A stretch of DNA of 64,000 nucleotides from Lineus longissimus (GCF_910592395.1 NC_088313.1:15020437-15084436), one strand, 5' to 3'. Positions 1 through 13,619 are shown, counted from the stretch's first letter. Notes: generated by a model not told the origin, from the letters alone. Translations and numbers: made by a program.

Positions 1-1867
1 TACGGCATTTTCGACCTCGTATCATGTTTCTCGAGCTAATTAAGAAAAGATATCATGACTTAAGGGACAACACGGTCTTTGACTGAGCACGAATGTTCCT
101 TTCAAAACGTGCGTGTGGATTAGTTTGAGGAAGTCTCGAGCGGTATACTTGGCGTGGATTCGTCATACCATTCGAAATTACATTACTTGACGATAGACGC
201 GCCTTTAACTGGCGTGATAACAGTCCCAGATTACCTAATATCAATATTTCAAGAGAGAAAAAACAGATGTAAAACCATGTTGACTTAACTGAGTTGGTCC
301 CACCCGAAAGTATGTTTTCGAGAGTCGTAATGGGCACGCGTTAGCTGTCGAAAGATCAGTCTTATCATCAGAGTTAATTACCTTAAAACTGGCTTCTGAA
401 AGTCGTTGGCACCTTCAAAAAGATTATTTCAATGCACGGAGCATGGTAATCATCACCGAGACCTTCATAAAGAACAGTAGAGCCAATCACCCGTTTTAAA
501 AAAAAGACAACATGGCATTGCTGCAATGCCATTGATGCCAAGGTAAATCTTAACAAAATCATATGAAAATTGTATCAACGTCCTAACAAGTTCATGTTAA
601 ATTGGATTAAATGACTATTAACAACTGATTATTTTAAAAATCTTGGCGCAAATATCAAACAAACTCAATTCTGTAAAAAAAGGCCCAACCCAAAAAGCCC
701 GCGAAGCATATTATAACTGACTTATAATCCCGATGGAAACGTTGATTGCAGATCACGTTGCCTGATTACTGGGTACAGTACACCTTTAAAGTGCTTGACG
801 ATCACATCACACTGCTAATGAGCCAACCCTGTCAACGAAACAATTTGAAGGCAGAAGCAAATTTGCGAAAGTTTAAGTAATTAAAAGGTAGGATGATTTT
901 GATAGCTGTGGTGCTGCGTAAATTGAATTGGTAATGTTGGATGGCGTCGCTGACAACCGCTGGCATTCTGTTGAAGGTTGATAGAAATCGCTGATTTCAT
1001 TTATTGATGACAAAATATGAAGATGCTAGATAATGATAGCAGGTTTAAAGGTTTCGGTTGAAGCAGTGGCCGTTAGGAGCAATCCGCTGAGTGGGGCTGA
1101 GTGTGACGCGCATGGAAAGTTCCACGAAACTAGACGTCTATTTGCAGACTCAACAGCTATTCAGATATTTTAGTTCAAGTAACCGTATTGTATTTCAAAT
1201 TCAAAGAGTGTAAGCTCATCTTTTGTAAATTTGACACGTTAACCTCGCCCCAGAAGCATTACTCGCCCGGCCGCGCTGCCCATCCGGAGAGAAGTCCTTA
1301 AAAAGTAAAATACTGGATGCCTTCCCAAGTTGCACATCTTCACTTTACAATAATTGGCGATATTATTCCCGATAAGCATCCACAAAACATGCGCAAAAAA
1401 TCGCGGTTCCATCGATTCAAAAATGGCATTCGATTTGATAATCTTACACCAGATTTAGTTCTCTAGCGCGTGATGTAATTACAACTGATTTAATGAGGTA
1501 AAAAGTCACCGAAATCGGATCAGGAAAACCTTTCCGAAGCACCTCCAATCTTTACAGTTTACGAAGAGAGTACACCGTTACTCTTAATAACACCTCTTGA
1601 AAACCGCCGATGATCCCTTCGGTGGAAACTAAATCGCCATAATTAGTTGGTAAATTTGCTGTCATTAATTTTGAAAAAAGCATCGAGGAAATTTGTCTTT
1701 ATGATTGAAGCTTCGATCTTTTAAAATTTATTAAGAATTCTTAGAGTTTCAAGGAGTTCATTATGACTTCGTCAAAAGTTTACAATCGAGAAGTGCGATC
1801 TTTCAACCGGAATGCTTCAAGTTCACATTTAGAACTGCCGCGTTCTAATACCTGTTATGACATCCAT
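1..1867. other. Intergenic, no gene seen
   Basis: AT-rich sequence with only short, unspliced open frames. No convincing exon, RNA gene or structured repeat was seen before the minisatellite begins. Confidence 0.6.
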
Positions 1868-3235
1868 CATAAAAAAGTAAAGATCAAGAGATCCATCGTG
1901 AGAAAGTAAAGATAAACAAATCCATTAAGAGAAAGTGAAGATCAACAGATCCATCAAGAGAAAGTAAAGGCAAAGAAGATCCACCAATTGAGAGAAAGTA
2001 AAGGTCAAAGAGTTCCATCGTGAGAAAATAAAGATCAGGAGATCCATCATGAGGAAGTAAAGATCAACAGATCCACCAAGAGAAATGTAAAGGCAAAGAA
2101 GATCCACCAAGAGAAAGTAAAGGTCAAAGAGATCCACCAAGAGAAAGTAAAGGTCAAAGAGATCCACCAAGAGAAAGTAAAGGTCAAAGAGATCCACCAA
2201 GAGAAAGTAAAGGTCAAAGAGATCCACCAAGAGAAAGTAAAGGTCAAAGAGATCCACCAAGAGAAAGTAAAGGTCAAAGAGATCCATCGTGAGAAAGTAA
2301 AGATCAACAGATCCATCAAGAGAAAGTAAAGGCAAAGAAGATCCATCAATTGAGGGAAAGAAACGGTCCAAGAGATCCACCAAGAGAAAGTAAAGGTCAA
2401 AGAGATCCATCGTGAGAAAGTAAAGGTCAAAGAGATCCATCGTGAGAAAGTAAAGGTCAAAGAGATCCATCCATTAAGAGAAAGTAAAGGTCAAAGAGAT
2501 CCATCCATTAAGAGAAAGTAAAGGTCAAAGAGATCCATCCATTAAGAGAAAGTAAAGGTCAAAGGAAATCCATCAAGAGAAAGTAAAGGTCAAAGGAAAT
2601 CCATCAATTAAGAGAAAGTAAAGGTCCAAGAGATCCATCAAGCGAAACTGCAGGTCAGGGAGGTCGATCGCGTGAAGGTAAAGGTAAATGAGATCCATCG
2701 TGAGAAAGTAAAGGTCAAAGAGATCCATCGTGAGAAAGTAAAGGTCCAAGAGATCCATCAAGCGAAACTGAAGGTCAGGGAGGTCGATCGCGTGAAGGTA
2801 AAGGTAAATGAGATCCATCGTGAGAAAGTAAAGGTCAAAGAGATCCATCGTGAGAAAGTAAAGGTCAAAGAGATCCATCAAGCGAAACTGAAGGTCAGGG
2901 AGGTCGATCGCGTGAAGGTAAAGGTAAATGAGATCCATCGTGAGAAAGTAAAGGTCAAAGAGATCCATCGTGAGAAAGTAAAGGTCCAAGAGATCCATCA
3001 AGCGAAACTGAAGGTCAGGGAGGTCGATCGCGTGAAGGTAAAGGTAAATGAGATCCATCGTGAGAAAGTAAAGGTCAAAGAGATCCATCGTGAGAAAGTA
3101 AAGGTCCAAGAGATCCATCAAGCGAAACTGAAGGTCAGGGAGGTCGATCGCGTGAAGGTAAAGGTAAATGAGATCCATCGTAAGAAAGTAAAGATCAAGG
3201 AGATCCGTCATAAGAAAGTAAAGGTCAAGAATTGA
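1868..3235. repeat. 30-bp minisatellite with 120-bp higher-order repeat
   Basis: Tandem array built from a monomer of about 30 bp of the type GATCCAYCRWGAGAAAGTAA plus AGGTCAAAGA. The first half (about 1868-2640) has near-identical 30-bp copies (2100-2280) mixed with indel variants. From 2641 to about 3190 four diverged monomers form a 120-bp unit repeated almost without change about 4.5 times. Because 30 and 120 are multiples of three, long open frames exist on both strands (plus strand 2672-3235, minus strand 3250-2573) that would encode a 10-residue Lys/Val/His/Glu-rich repeat. I treat these as by-products of the array, not as genes. Confidence 0.93.
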
Positions 3236-4392
3236 GTGCGCAATGCGCACCTTCGATAAGAAATTAATTTAAACGATTTCGCAAGATTTTGGCATTTTCT
3301 TTTCAAGATAATACCATTATTTGTATTAATATATGATGAAGCATGTATCATTCGATTTCCCCATCAATTCACGACATGTCGTAAAAGATAGTCAACGACT
3401 TTTTGTGATAGACCACGAAACGTGCTCATGTCCAATCAAAATGAAAAATTGCTCTCGCCTCGGCACGGAATGTTTTTAAATGTTCGTATCAAATGGGCAA
3501 TGACTAAATCTGTAGAACATTTTGAAAAAAGATGTATCGGCAATGTCGTTATCTCATCCATTGATACGGTAGCTATCACGAGTGGTAATCTCTCGTAGTT
3601 TACTAACAGAAACGATGTTTGCAAAAATATTTATAGACAATTTCGTGTTTGGGTTTTGCACAATAATTGAAATTTACCAAAGTTCGTTTTCTCACATCAT
3701 ATGAGTTATTTGGGTATACAGTATATCTTAGGGTTCCTTGTTTAAAATCAATCGGCGCTTAACAGTTAGAAGCGCGCAGCAGACGGCATGCATTTGTTGG
3801 CGATCGATGTGATTTAGAGTGAGCGTGAAAAAAATAAAGGCCTATCTGGATTTATGGAAAGACGCGACGTGACCTGACATATTCAGCATACCAAATCCTA
3901 ATCAGTCTGAATCATGTGAATTATGAAACCCACCAACATCCCTCCGATTCATAATTGCGTTTGGTTGAGTTGGCAAATTTTTATCCCAGAGATACCCTCA
4001 TCTGTCATTAGATGGGATCGTATTATTAGAGAGGACTGCTAAGTGTGATTGGAGAAGACTTTCACTGAGTGATAGATGGGGAGAGGGAAGATTTTACACT
4101 TGATGTTGTCCACGGATTCCCGAATTCGAATTTGAATTCCTGCAACTTGTTGTCCTTTGAGAGAATCGCTGGCCGGGTTGATGCTAATCATTTCATTTCT
4201 TAAATCGTAATTCTTGCAACTGTATCATTGCCAGTGTCTGCTCACAACTGACCACAGTAGAAATACGCGGTCTTCCTACAGCAGGAATTGCTGCTGGGAT
4301 TACTATTTAGGTATTAGCCAATGGGAGACATCGTTGATGGGTGATGCTTGCGGCGCATGGCGCTTACATGTCTTCCGATTGGTCAATTCCTA
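3236..4392. other. Intergenic, no gene seen
   Basis: Unique-looking AT-rich sequence between the minisatellite and a GC-rich MITE. No supported exon. Confidence 0.6.
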
Positions 4393-4835
4393 AAGCCTGC
4401 AGCACACTAGCCGCCAACTTCGGCGTTCACAGGCGTTTTTTGCCGCAAGAGTCCTGAACGCCAGAAAAATCCCTAGTCTGCTACGAACGGCGTCGGCGAA
4501 CGCGACTTGACGCCACTTGCCGCATCTAAACGCCAAATATCTAACATGTTTGATTTTTGACGCGTGTCGCCGCGCTTGAACGCAAGAAGAAGCCAGGTGT
4601 GCTACGGATTGCCGCCTGACTTGGCGTCGGCGGCGAGGCTATGGCCAATAGGCTTGCGTCTTGATGTCACATGATTTCAAAAGGGCAGCCTAAAGTGGCG
4701 GAAGAGACGCTACTGGACGCCAACTTTGGGCAGGTATGCTCTGACCGGGATCCACTGGCCGCCAACTTTGGCGTCGAGAGGCGTCAGCCGAACGCTTCTT
4801 GTCGCCAAAGTAGGCGGCTAGTGTGCTGCGGGCTT
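4393..4835. mobile_element. GC-rich terminal-inverted-repeat element (MITE)
   Basis: The ends are inverted copies: AAGCCTGCAGCACACTAGCC at 4393 and its near-perfect complement ending at 4835 (one mismatch over about 20 bp, then a further diverged stretch). The interior is unusually GC-rich and built from repeated GCCGCCAACTTYGGCG-like blocks in both orientations, several ending in GTGTGCTACG or GTCTGCTACG. This suggests a nested or internally duplicated element. No coding capacity. Confidence 0.7.
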
Positions 4836-7800
4836 CCAAAGTTGGCGGCTCCTTTTCGCGCGAGGAAAGAGGTTGGTGGAGGTCTGGTGCTTTTGGCATA
4901 CCTGCACAAATGTCACTGACACGAAGTAACCTTTCACGCTTTTCCTGCCCATTTGATTACCAATAGTATATTGAGCAGTTTATACGGTGCCCCAAGAATG
5001 ACATCATTGAGAAGAAAATCACCAACCTAGCCCCGACTCGGAGATATCTGGCCCCACTCAGAGACAGTCACATCCCGCGCCCCCTGATGCCCCCAATGAT
5101 GAGTGTGTGGGGAAAGCCAGTAATGATACCTAATAACCCTTATCATGCAAGAATGAGGTACCAAAGATATGCTGGGGGCGGCAAACTTGGCTGGGAAGTG
5201 GTCAATCTAAGAAATGATATAGGGTAGGGAGCAATTTCGAGCAATTTCAAGTTCTGATATTGAATACAGTCCCTAGGAAACTCAACACTCGCATTTGCTT
5301 TTCAGTCTACACAACGACATTTGTTGACATTTCTTTTCAGCCTCAGAACGTATTGACACAATTCTTTTCGAATTCGAGTTCAATTTTTAAATTGTGAAAG
5401 AGCAGCTTCGTCCCTTCGTCCCATTTTTTGGATCCAGGGCGTAACCAGATTTAGTTCCATCTCTTATAGGAGAAAGAGTAAAGAGAAGACATTCATTTTT
5501 TTGATAATCGGGAAAGACACATGCTATGAATGATCCCTTCTAGAATCATTTGGAGAGTATACTTGCATGCATGTCAGATTTAATGAGCGATCCTTGCTCT
5601 TGAGTCATTTGGGACAATACATGCTTAATTGATCCCTGTTCATCTCTTCCTGATATTGTCGGAGTATCGACAAGCATGGTACAAATTTAGTGGACCTGGC
5701 GGAGAACTTTTCTCGGCGGCCGATATATGGGCAGTCACACCTCGTGCATTTTGAAATTAAATACCAAAGTGATGTCCCAAATGATGTTCTTTTACAAACT
5801 CATTTTGACACTAATCCTTTTTTATGCCACAAATGATATAAGACGTATGTCAAATTGATATAAAGCTTATATCGACCTCGCCCAAAGTCAAGATTCACGA
5901 GGCATTTTTCATGTTTTCACCACCCATCACGTCTTATCTGGAAACAATGGTATCTCCGAGGGTATTATATCAGAATAATTCCGTCTAGCTTCAACGGAAA
6001 TCCTCTATTTTAAGCTGATGAATTTGATATTTATGTCGGCGTTAAAGAGTGTCGTGAATGTCATACGTCAAATCATGAGACACGAATCACGAGATGGATG
6101 ACCTTTAGTTTCAATATACATGTATACTGAAAGTTGAATATTCATGCTATAAACCTTTGTTTTATTACAGGCCGAGGCCCAAAGAATTAACGCATGCGCC
6201 AGCACAGATAACTAAGCAACTGAGAGAAGTGATAGAGTTACGATATTTAAAAAGGTAGGTACGTTGATTTTTTTCTATACTCTGAGAAATAAAGGTTTAT
6301 GAGGTTGATTTTCAGATCCTCGGCAAAAGATAAGGGGTGTTTCATCTTTCAAAAAATCCTGCATATTCTGTGTTGGCCGAAAAAACTTTAAAGGATTTGA
6401 AAAGCTCAAAAACCTCTAAAATGTTCTAGGAGTGATTTGCTGCACTTTAGTGAAGTTATTTATCGCACCTAAATTCGGGATAAAAACTGTAGAAGTAAAT
6501 TGAAAGTGCCGGCAGATGATACATGTCAACTATTATAGGAGATTAGCTCAATACTGGCAAGCCTTCCTCATTAGGAAGCCATAGACTTTCGTGTCCCGGA
6601 TGATGTCAAACCGGATAAAACTTGAGCAGTATCTTGGGATATTTTTCTCGCGTGACAGGGCGGTGTCAGCAAGATCCGCTCGTAATATCCGGTGTCAAAG
6701 GTCAAAATATAGACTTGCGGTTTTTTACCAGGTATTTGTCACTTGCAATCTTGACATTTTACCAAGAGGCGCTGCTTTCGGTAAATGTGGCGAATTGGCG
6801 ATAGTTCGAAAACTAGTCCGAATAGCATTTTCCATTAAGACGCCAACATTGATCATGCCGATTTATCGGCGGTGAATATCAGTCCTAAGGATGGATATAC
6901 GCACAACGACGGTGGATCGGCATGACATTGATAAAACTTCAACAACTCTAAACTCCCCTCAGCTTCAACAGATGAGCATCAGTAATCATTTAAAAGTCAG
7001 AAAAGTAGCTATAAGCGCGGATGAAAAGAAGGAGGATTAAGACGCAAGAGGCTCGCAGTCTAGTGGAAAAACTAATAGCGTTTCTTTATTATCTAAATGA
7101 TCCTTGATAGTATTAACGAACGGAACTTGGGGCGTTTAGCTATACAACACCGTTCTATACGCCTGGTGCAGGTTGTGATTTCGCGACTTCGGTGGTTCGG
7201 ATAGATCTGGGAAATTGAGAAGCAGTGTCAGGTGGTTGGGTAATTACGAACCACTAGCAATGCCACAAGTGGATTTAATTTGGTGATATGTGGATTAATT
7301 GGGCGATTGTGTTGTGGAAACAACGACCGCCAAGAGCGCGACTCTGACAAAATGAAGAAAAATATTACGCATCTTGACTATCTATCTCGCGATAGACGGG
7401 GCCACCGGGCAATTTCACACTATCTCCACTCGCACCCACCGAGTGGCAGGAGTGATTGTGGAAATTACAAATAATTGAAATGGTCATATGAAGCAGATTT
7501 CGGCGCATAATAAGCCGTGCCCAAAACTGCCCTGACAACAATTGTCGAATATCACAAGTAGAGATGGAGTGGCAAGGGGGCATTGTGGTAAGCATCCTCC
7601 TGGCCACGTCCAAGATTGGCAACCGTTAGGAATGACATTTGGTCTGAAGGAACCTGTCTGATGTTGTTCATTACCAGCTTTATGGAGACAAAGAACAGCT
7701 CCGAAGAACAAGTGAATTTATTTACAGATCAGCAGGGACAGTCGATGGCCTAGCAAACGCTAAAAAGAAGACCGTTGCTTACTGGAACCGCACAGTTATG

Positions 7801-9884
7801 AGATACTTTCAGTATGAAAGTGCTTTCCCAGAGACGTCTCGAAGTGGATCATCAACTTAACATTTCCTTTACCAAATTGGACTTAACCACATATTCTTTT
7901 TCTTTGCAGATATGAGTGATCGCACAATCCCCCACCACGAAAATGTAAATAGGCTGATCCGAATCTTCAAGAAGGTCAAGAAACCCAGAAGGATAGACAA
8001 GAAACCGTAAAATCTGTTACGGAATCTGACCCCATGTAGCTCATCAAGAACTCGAAAGTACGCCAATCGTCGTCCAAAAATATTCATATTGTAAATATCC
8101 TCGAACTTTTAACCAACAAAGTGCGAATGTTCATTTACCTAGAGTTGTCAACCTATCCTGTGTGAAGATTTATTTACCCCGGACTTGAACCAATCCTGTA
8201 CCTATATTTATTTACTCTGAACTTAACAGTCGTCTGCCTTAATGTTTTGACATTGAATTGATTGGATGAAGAAAAGTATTAAATCTGCATGAAGAATTTC
8301 TTTCCCGAACGCTTGATGTATTTGTTTGTCTGTTTGATAACATTTCGCGCTTTTTCAAACAAGATGGGCCGCATTGTTTAATGTTTAAGAGAGGTGTCTT
8401 CAGGCTTTTGGGCAGCTGAGGTTGGTGGGAACACAAATTGCTGCTACCTGACTGCAAGGGAAACATTCTGGAACGAAATTCTTCATGAAACGCACGATTT
8501 TTCAGTTCATACTGGGCACAATATCATTCAACAATTCGTGATTTACATACTTCATGTCAAGGCTATATTAGGACAAACGATTATCTTTATTCGGTAAAAT
8601 CCGAGGCTGTTTTACTTGTCACGTGACACGCGCATCCCATCCATTTCTGTTATCTTTGAAATATGACATTGTGGTCATCCAAATAAAATTTTTATTTTGT
8701 CTTCAAAATGTCTTAAATGTTTATTTTTGTGCTCATTCTCTTAAGGAATAACTCTGGTTTAGTCGGCCTCATCGATGAACTGACGGAACGTAACGGACAG
8801 TTCAAGGGAGGGCTAGCGGCAGACATCGCAGATAATGACATGCATGGTTTCTGTGGAGAGGGCGCTAGAAATATTGATACATCCGTAAATTGGCACGAAG
8901 GATTGATATAAGATTCTTGTCCACGTGATAAATGCACGCCAGAGCTGCCCTCTAAGCAGCAACTCAGTTGTTAGTGTCGGTCCGGCTAATTTCCCCTCAA
9001 ATTGGAAACCATTTGGCGATGATGAAGCATAATTTTACCACGTTTCATCTGCATCCCGTCAATTCGACGAGACCTGTTTAGATCTGATATTGGTCCGTCA
9101 AGGGTGTCGGTGGTCCAACGCGCAGACAACCGTCACCCTTGATTTTTGAAGATGATACATCGGGGGACCAGTGACCTCACCTGGCCCCATCACAGTCATG
9201 TCCTCCAGACCACCGATTCCGACGAGTACCACGTTACCGGAACAAATGCCAAGAATCAAGCAATCACATCTTGACATTCATTAAAGGGGAAATATATAGT
9301 CAGCAACTTATAAGTTAGTGGGATCAATTAGTGTTCTGTGCCGATGTACTACGGGGCTGGACTAGAGAGACACGTCACAACCGCCGCGCTTTATTGGCCG
9401 TGTGCGCGTCTATCCTTTAAAGGGATACCACCCATACGCCGTCAGTAGACGCATGAAATATCGGCGCCTCATGCAACTGTAAATCGGTCCCACCCGGCTC
9501 CTACCTGATAGTCTTCCTTTAACTTACCACTCGAGCCCGTTCTTGAAGTGAGCGTCAGACGTTCGGAGTAACTGTCATCCCTAGATAAGAATACCGGGAT
9601 AGGAATGACAGGCGAAAGATGCGATCGTATAGCCTTGGCCTTCTCACCTCCTAGTATTTCCTTAGGAGTTGACACGCCAGTAACGTCTCACGGAACTACA
9701 GCGGACATTAACCCATAAGAATAATTATCTCATCATCTAATTTTGAATAAATGACATAATGAATTCCACAATCTGTTGCATTTTGGGCGATATTGTCTCC
9801 GGACACGCAATATACCCCCGATATAAACTCACAATGATCATTGATATCATAGGACAACTATCTTTTGGATAATTAAGAAAATAA
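4836..9884. other. Intergenic, one weak exon candidate
   Basis: About 5 kb without a gene that can be supported. A splice-bounded open stretch is listed separately at 6171-6254. A second acceptor-like site at about 7912 precedes a 33-codon frame ending near 8010, but the two do not join in frame. Confidence 0.5.
6171..6254 (+). other. Candidate internal exon, unknown gene
   Basis: A TTTTATTACAG acceptor is followed by 84 bp that stay open in one frame and end at an AAG/GTAGGTACG donor. The predicted peptide is basic and helical-looking (ends QLREVIELRYLKR). No neighbouring exon on the plus strand could be joined to it, and no family was recognised. It may be chance. Confidence 0.2.
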
Positions 9885-10010
9885 TGGACAGTAGTTCTGG
9901 TCCCAAATTGGCTGTTTTCATTCAATTTGACCTCTCTAATCAGGACACCTCTCTATTAAGGACAGCACTAGTCAGTCCAGAGGGTGTCCTTAATAGAGAG
10001 GTTCTACTGT
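9885..10010. mobile_element. Truncated copy of the 'rapid-TIR' MITE (copy 1)
   Basis: Shares the internal sequence (TTCTGGTCCCAAATTGG, then TTTGACCTCTCTAATCAGGA) and the right terminus ending AGAGGTTCTACTGT with the complete copy at 11246-11441. The left terminus is missing. Confidence 0.75.
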
Positions 10011-10410
10011 ATATATAGCGGCACATGGTAGGCAGAGGTTTTATCCTCCCGGCCAGCTTAAGTACATGCCAAGGTTGTCAATCTGATTAAAAACAACAAT
10101 TGCTCCAAGATCTGTGATGTCTCAAAAATATAAAATTCCTCCCAGTTTAAGGAGGGGGGGGGGACAATAGGCAGGATCTAGCGAGTCAAACTGATAGTGT
10201 GTCGTCTGCAAGTCAAAATATGGGTTTGTGGTTGTGTGGATGCTGAGACAAATCGTTATCTAATGTTTCCACAGAACAATTAAGAGATAAATACTTACAT
10301 GCCAAGAACAACCTACTAAAATGGTCATCAGTTTGTGAACGGATAACATCCCAGACGTGGTTTCATCTTTCCAATGGACATGGGTTGTGACATACATGCC
10401 ATGTCCCATG

Positions 10411-11214
10411 GTATGTTATCTGTTTCTCCATCACTACCCTGGGTAGTGTTCTGGGCAGTGTCTTAAACAGCATTTGACATAAGGGCCACATTCCACATAA
10501 CAATAAGCTTGGTATGTTATCTGTTTCTCCATCACTACCCTGGGTAGTGTCCTGGGCAGTGTCTTAAACAGCATTTGACATAAGGGCCACATTCCACATA
10601 ACAATAAGCTTGATATGTTATCTGTTTCTCCATCACTACCCTGGGAATTGTCCTGGGCAGTGTCTTAAACAGCATTTGACATAAGGGCCACATTCCACAT
10701 AACAATAAGCTTGGTATGTTATCTGTTTCTCCATCACTACCCTGGGTAGTGTCCTGGGCAGTGTCTTAAACAGCATTTGACATAAGGGCCACATTCCACA
10801 TAACAATAAGCTTGGCATGTTATCTGTTTCTCCATCACTACCATGGGTAGTGTCCTGGGCAGTGTCTTAAACAGCATTTGACATAAGGGCCACATTCCAC
10901 ATAACAATAAGCTTGGTATGTTATCTGTTTCTCCATCACTACCCTGGGTAGTGTTCTGGGCAGTGTTTTAAACAGTATTTGACATAAGGGTCACATTCCA
11001 CATAACAATAAGCTTGGTATGTTATCTGTTTCTCCATCACTACCCTGGGTAGTGTCCTGGGCAGTGTCTTGAACAGCATTTGACATAAGGGCCACATTCC
11101 ACATAACAATAAGCTTGGTATGTTATCTGTTTCTCCATCACTACCATGGGTAGTGTCCTGGGCAGTGTCTTAAACAGCATTTGACATGAGGGCCACATTC
11201 CACATAACAATAAG
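10411..11214. repeat. 101-bp tandem satellite, about 8 copies
   Basis: Eight consecutive units begin near GGTATGTTATCTGTTTCTCC and end near CACATAACAATAAGCTT. The period measured between successive unit starts is 101 bp. Units differ by only a few substitutions, which implies recent amplification or gene conversion. Most units carry a HindIII-type AAGCTT at the junction. The short minus-strand frames through the array are artefacts, since 101 is not a multiple of three. Confidence 0.95.
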
Positions 11215-11245
11215 CTAAATTTAATCATAAATGAACTATTGATAT

Positions 11246-11441
11246 ACAGTGGAACCTCCCTTAGCGGACACCTCTATTCAGGACAAACTCTCTATTCAGG
11301 ACAACCTCTCTATTAAGGACATTTGTTCTGGTCCCAAATTGGTTGTTTCCGTTCAACTTGACCTCTCTAATCAGGACACCTCTCTATTAGGGACATCACT
11401 TGTCAGTCCTGAGGGTGTCCTTTTTAGAGAGGTTCTACTCT
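11246..11441. mobile_element. Complete MITE of the 'rapid-TIR' family (copy 2)
   Basis: The left end ACAGTGGAACCTCCCTTAGC and the right end (complement AGAGTAGAACCTCTC) are inverted copies. The interior repeats CTCTATT(C/A)AGGACA several times. The element is about 196 bp and non-coding. Further copies lie at 9885-10010 and 24593-24702, so it is a dispersed family. Confidence 0.8.
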
Positions 11442-13613
11442 ATGCTGCGAATAACACTTTTAGAGATTTAATAACCTTTCTAAACTCTTTTCTCAGAGTC
11501 TAAATAAATGAAAAACATACCAACTTCAAACACACCATATATATTTCAACTCGACTGAAATGAGACTTGATCTTCACAATAAATACATTTCTGAGACATG
11601 GGGAAGAAAAATTCACTTGGTCTAGCCCCACCAAGTGTGTATCCTAACACACCCTTCAATTGAAACAATAAACTGCAATGTTTTGATCACGGTGAAACTC
11701 TGTGCCGACAAAAGATTGATATCAGATTGTGCCCAAGTCAGAGTGAATTACAAAAACAAACAAATATAAAATTACGTTATCACACAGTGCTCTTGAGTTA
11801 AATGCATAGATATATGATTCCAGATCACCTCAAGCTTAACAAAGCAAAATTCTTAATTTCAAGGCAAGGGCAAGTAGGGTGGAGGAGTGATGTATAAGAA
11901 AGAGTATTATATGCACGGTTACAAACAACTTTAGGTAGAAAACAGTACTGAACCACAATTCATTTAACTCAAACCAGAGTTGATTTTATAGTATATGCAA
12001 GTTTGCATCAACTAAGCCATGACTACAGACACCATAATCAACCGACAACCTTTTTACAGAACATGTAGGCAGGACCTTACTTGGGTTCTAGCATATGTAT
12101 ATCTACACAGGAAGGGGGTACAGTACTGAAAAATTGGAAAGACTTGGAACAGTGTTATATACGGTGGCCCATAGAGGACATGCGTTTATTTTCAATATTA
12201 GAATTTTTTTCTCGAATTACAACCGCCGTTGGATTTATTTCTCACCGCCGAGAGAAAAAAATCGCATTGTAAAAAAAAAATTCTAATATATTGAAAATAA
12301 ACGCATTTCCTCTATGGGCCACCGTAGTTATACCATATGACATAATGTAAAAAAACACAACAAATAAACAGAAATTAAACATTGCTTTGCAAAACTTGAG
12401 GTAATAAAGAGAAGTGACAATATATAAAATGAAATCACAGCAAGTGTTTGCGTAAAACCTCTCCACCGAAAGCAAGTCAAAATACAAAAATACAATCAGC
12501 ACCCCTCCAACTCATCGAAAAGTCAAAACACCGCATTTAAAACAGCTAAACCTATGCATATAAGACAGTCAAGTAGAAGAACTACATAAGAATTAAGTTA
12601 AAACTGTGTAAGAAGACAGTCAAGTACAGGAACTACATAAGAAATCAGTTAAAGTGATACTATGATGCGATTTACAACTTTACGGAAATACATCCGTTTT
12701 TAATTGTTGATCACAAATGTAAAGCTAAAATTTTCCATTTTTGATTAGATTTATTATAAATCGCTGAATGTAAACCACCGCGACCGTGAAAATGTTCATG
12801 TTGTGACGTCATCAACGAAAACGGCATCGAAGCGAGCTGTCCAGGCGGGATTAAACCATCAATTTCTAGAAAATGTGCATTTCGATTCGAAAACCTTACC
12901 GATTTATGAGAAAAAGACGTAGTCATTTGTCAAAAACAGCTAAAACATTATATGGTGAAATTTGACACGAGTTACCCTTTAAACCTGTGCAAGATGAGAG
13001 TCGATTACAAGAACTACATAGGAATGTGAGTTAAACCTGTGAAAGAAGACAGTCAACTACAAGAACAGCATAAGAAATAGGTTAGACCTTTGGAAGAAGA
13101 AAGGGAAGAAAGAACTACAGAAGAAATACTTCCTTTTAAAACTCCCCAGGCAAGAAAACTGGCAAAGATTTACATACATGTATAGTCCTGTTGTCAGGTT
13201 GTGGAATCACAGAAAAGTTGCACTCCTGAATACTTCAACTTTTCTCTCTGATTTTCAGATAGCAATGTCATTGATATATAAAGTATAAAAGTAGAACTGC
13301 ACACATTAACATCATTCCAATTTTAGATAGGTAAATTATCTATTTCTTCTTGGCATTATTGGTGTGTGCCATCACCTACCGTATATATTTATTGGCACTT
13401 GGACGGAATGTAATACATGTAAACGCATATTTATAAAAAACAGTTTTATCACAGCTATACTAGTAATCAAAAGGTTCAAAAACTTTGATCAAAATTCACT
13501 CGTAAACATCACAGGCATTCATTCTGCTTATTTTGAATGGATAGCTAAATCTGTTGATCCTGTATGGTCTCACAACACAGACCATTTCAAATACAAAAAA
13601 GTCTGCAATCATC
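11442..13613. other. Intergenic, 3' flank of the BTB gene
   Basis: AT-rich sequence downstream of the minus-strand BTB gene. It holds one small MITE (12160-12326). Apart from that I see only simple AT-rich DNA and loosely repeated 'AAGAAGACAGTCAAGTAC'-type phrases near 12.5-13.1 kb. Confidence 0.6.
12160..12326. mobile_element. 167-bp palindromic MITE with 6-bp target duplication
   Basis: Termini TACGGTGGCCCATAGAGGA and the inverted copy ending CCTCTATGGGCCACCGTA pair over about 50 bp, including GCGTTTATTTTCAATAT. The element is flanked on both sides by GTTATA (12154-12159 and 12327-12332), which fits a target-site duplication. Non-coding. Confidence 0.88.
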
Positions 13614-13619
13614 TTTATT
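13614..13619 (-). terminator. Candidate polyadenylation signal for the BTB gene
   Basis: AATAAA on the minus strand, about 280 bp beyond the stop codon at 13900. It is the nearest convincing signal after the last exon, in AT-rich sequence. Inferred from position only. Confidence 0.4.

Noticed and set aside
2573-3250. Long open frames (187 and 225 codons) on both strands in the 2-3 kb region
   Set aside because: They lie wholly in a tandem repeat whose period is a multiple of three. Openness in several frames is expected and there is no splice or start context.
7914-8010. Plus-strand frame after an acceptor-like TTTCTTTGCAG, rich in Arg/Lys
   Set aside because: No upstream exon joins it in frame (the 6171-6254 candidate gives a stop), and no family is recognised.
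10636-11228. Cys-rich repeated peptides predicted on the minus strand
   Set aside because: Readings of the 101-bp satellite; the period shifts frame each unit.
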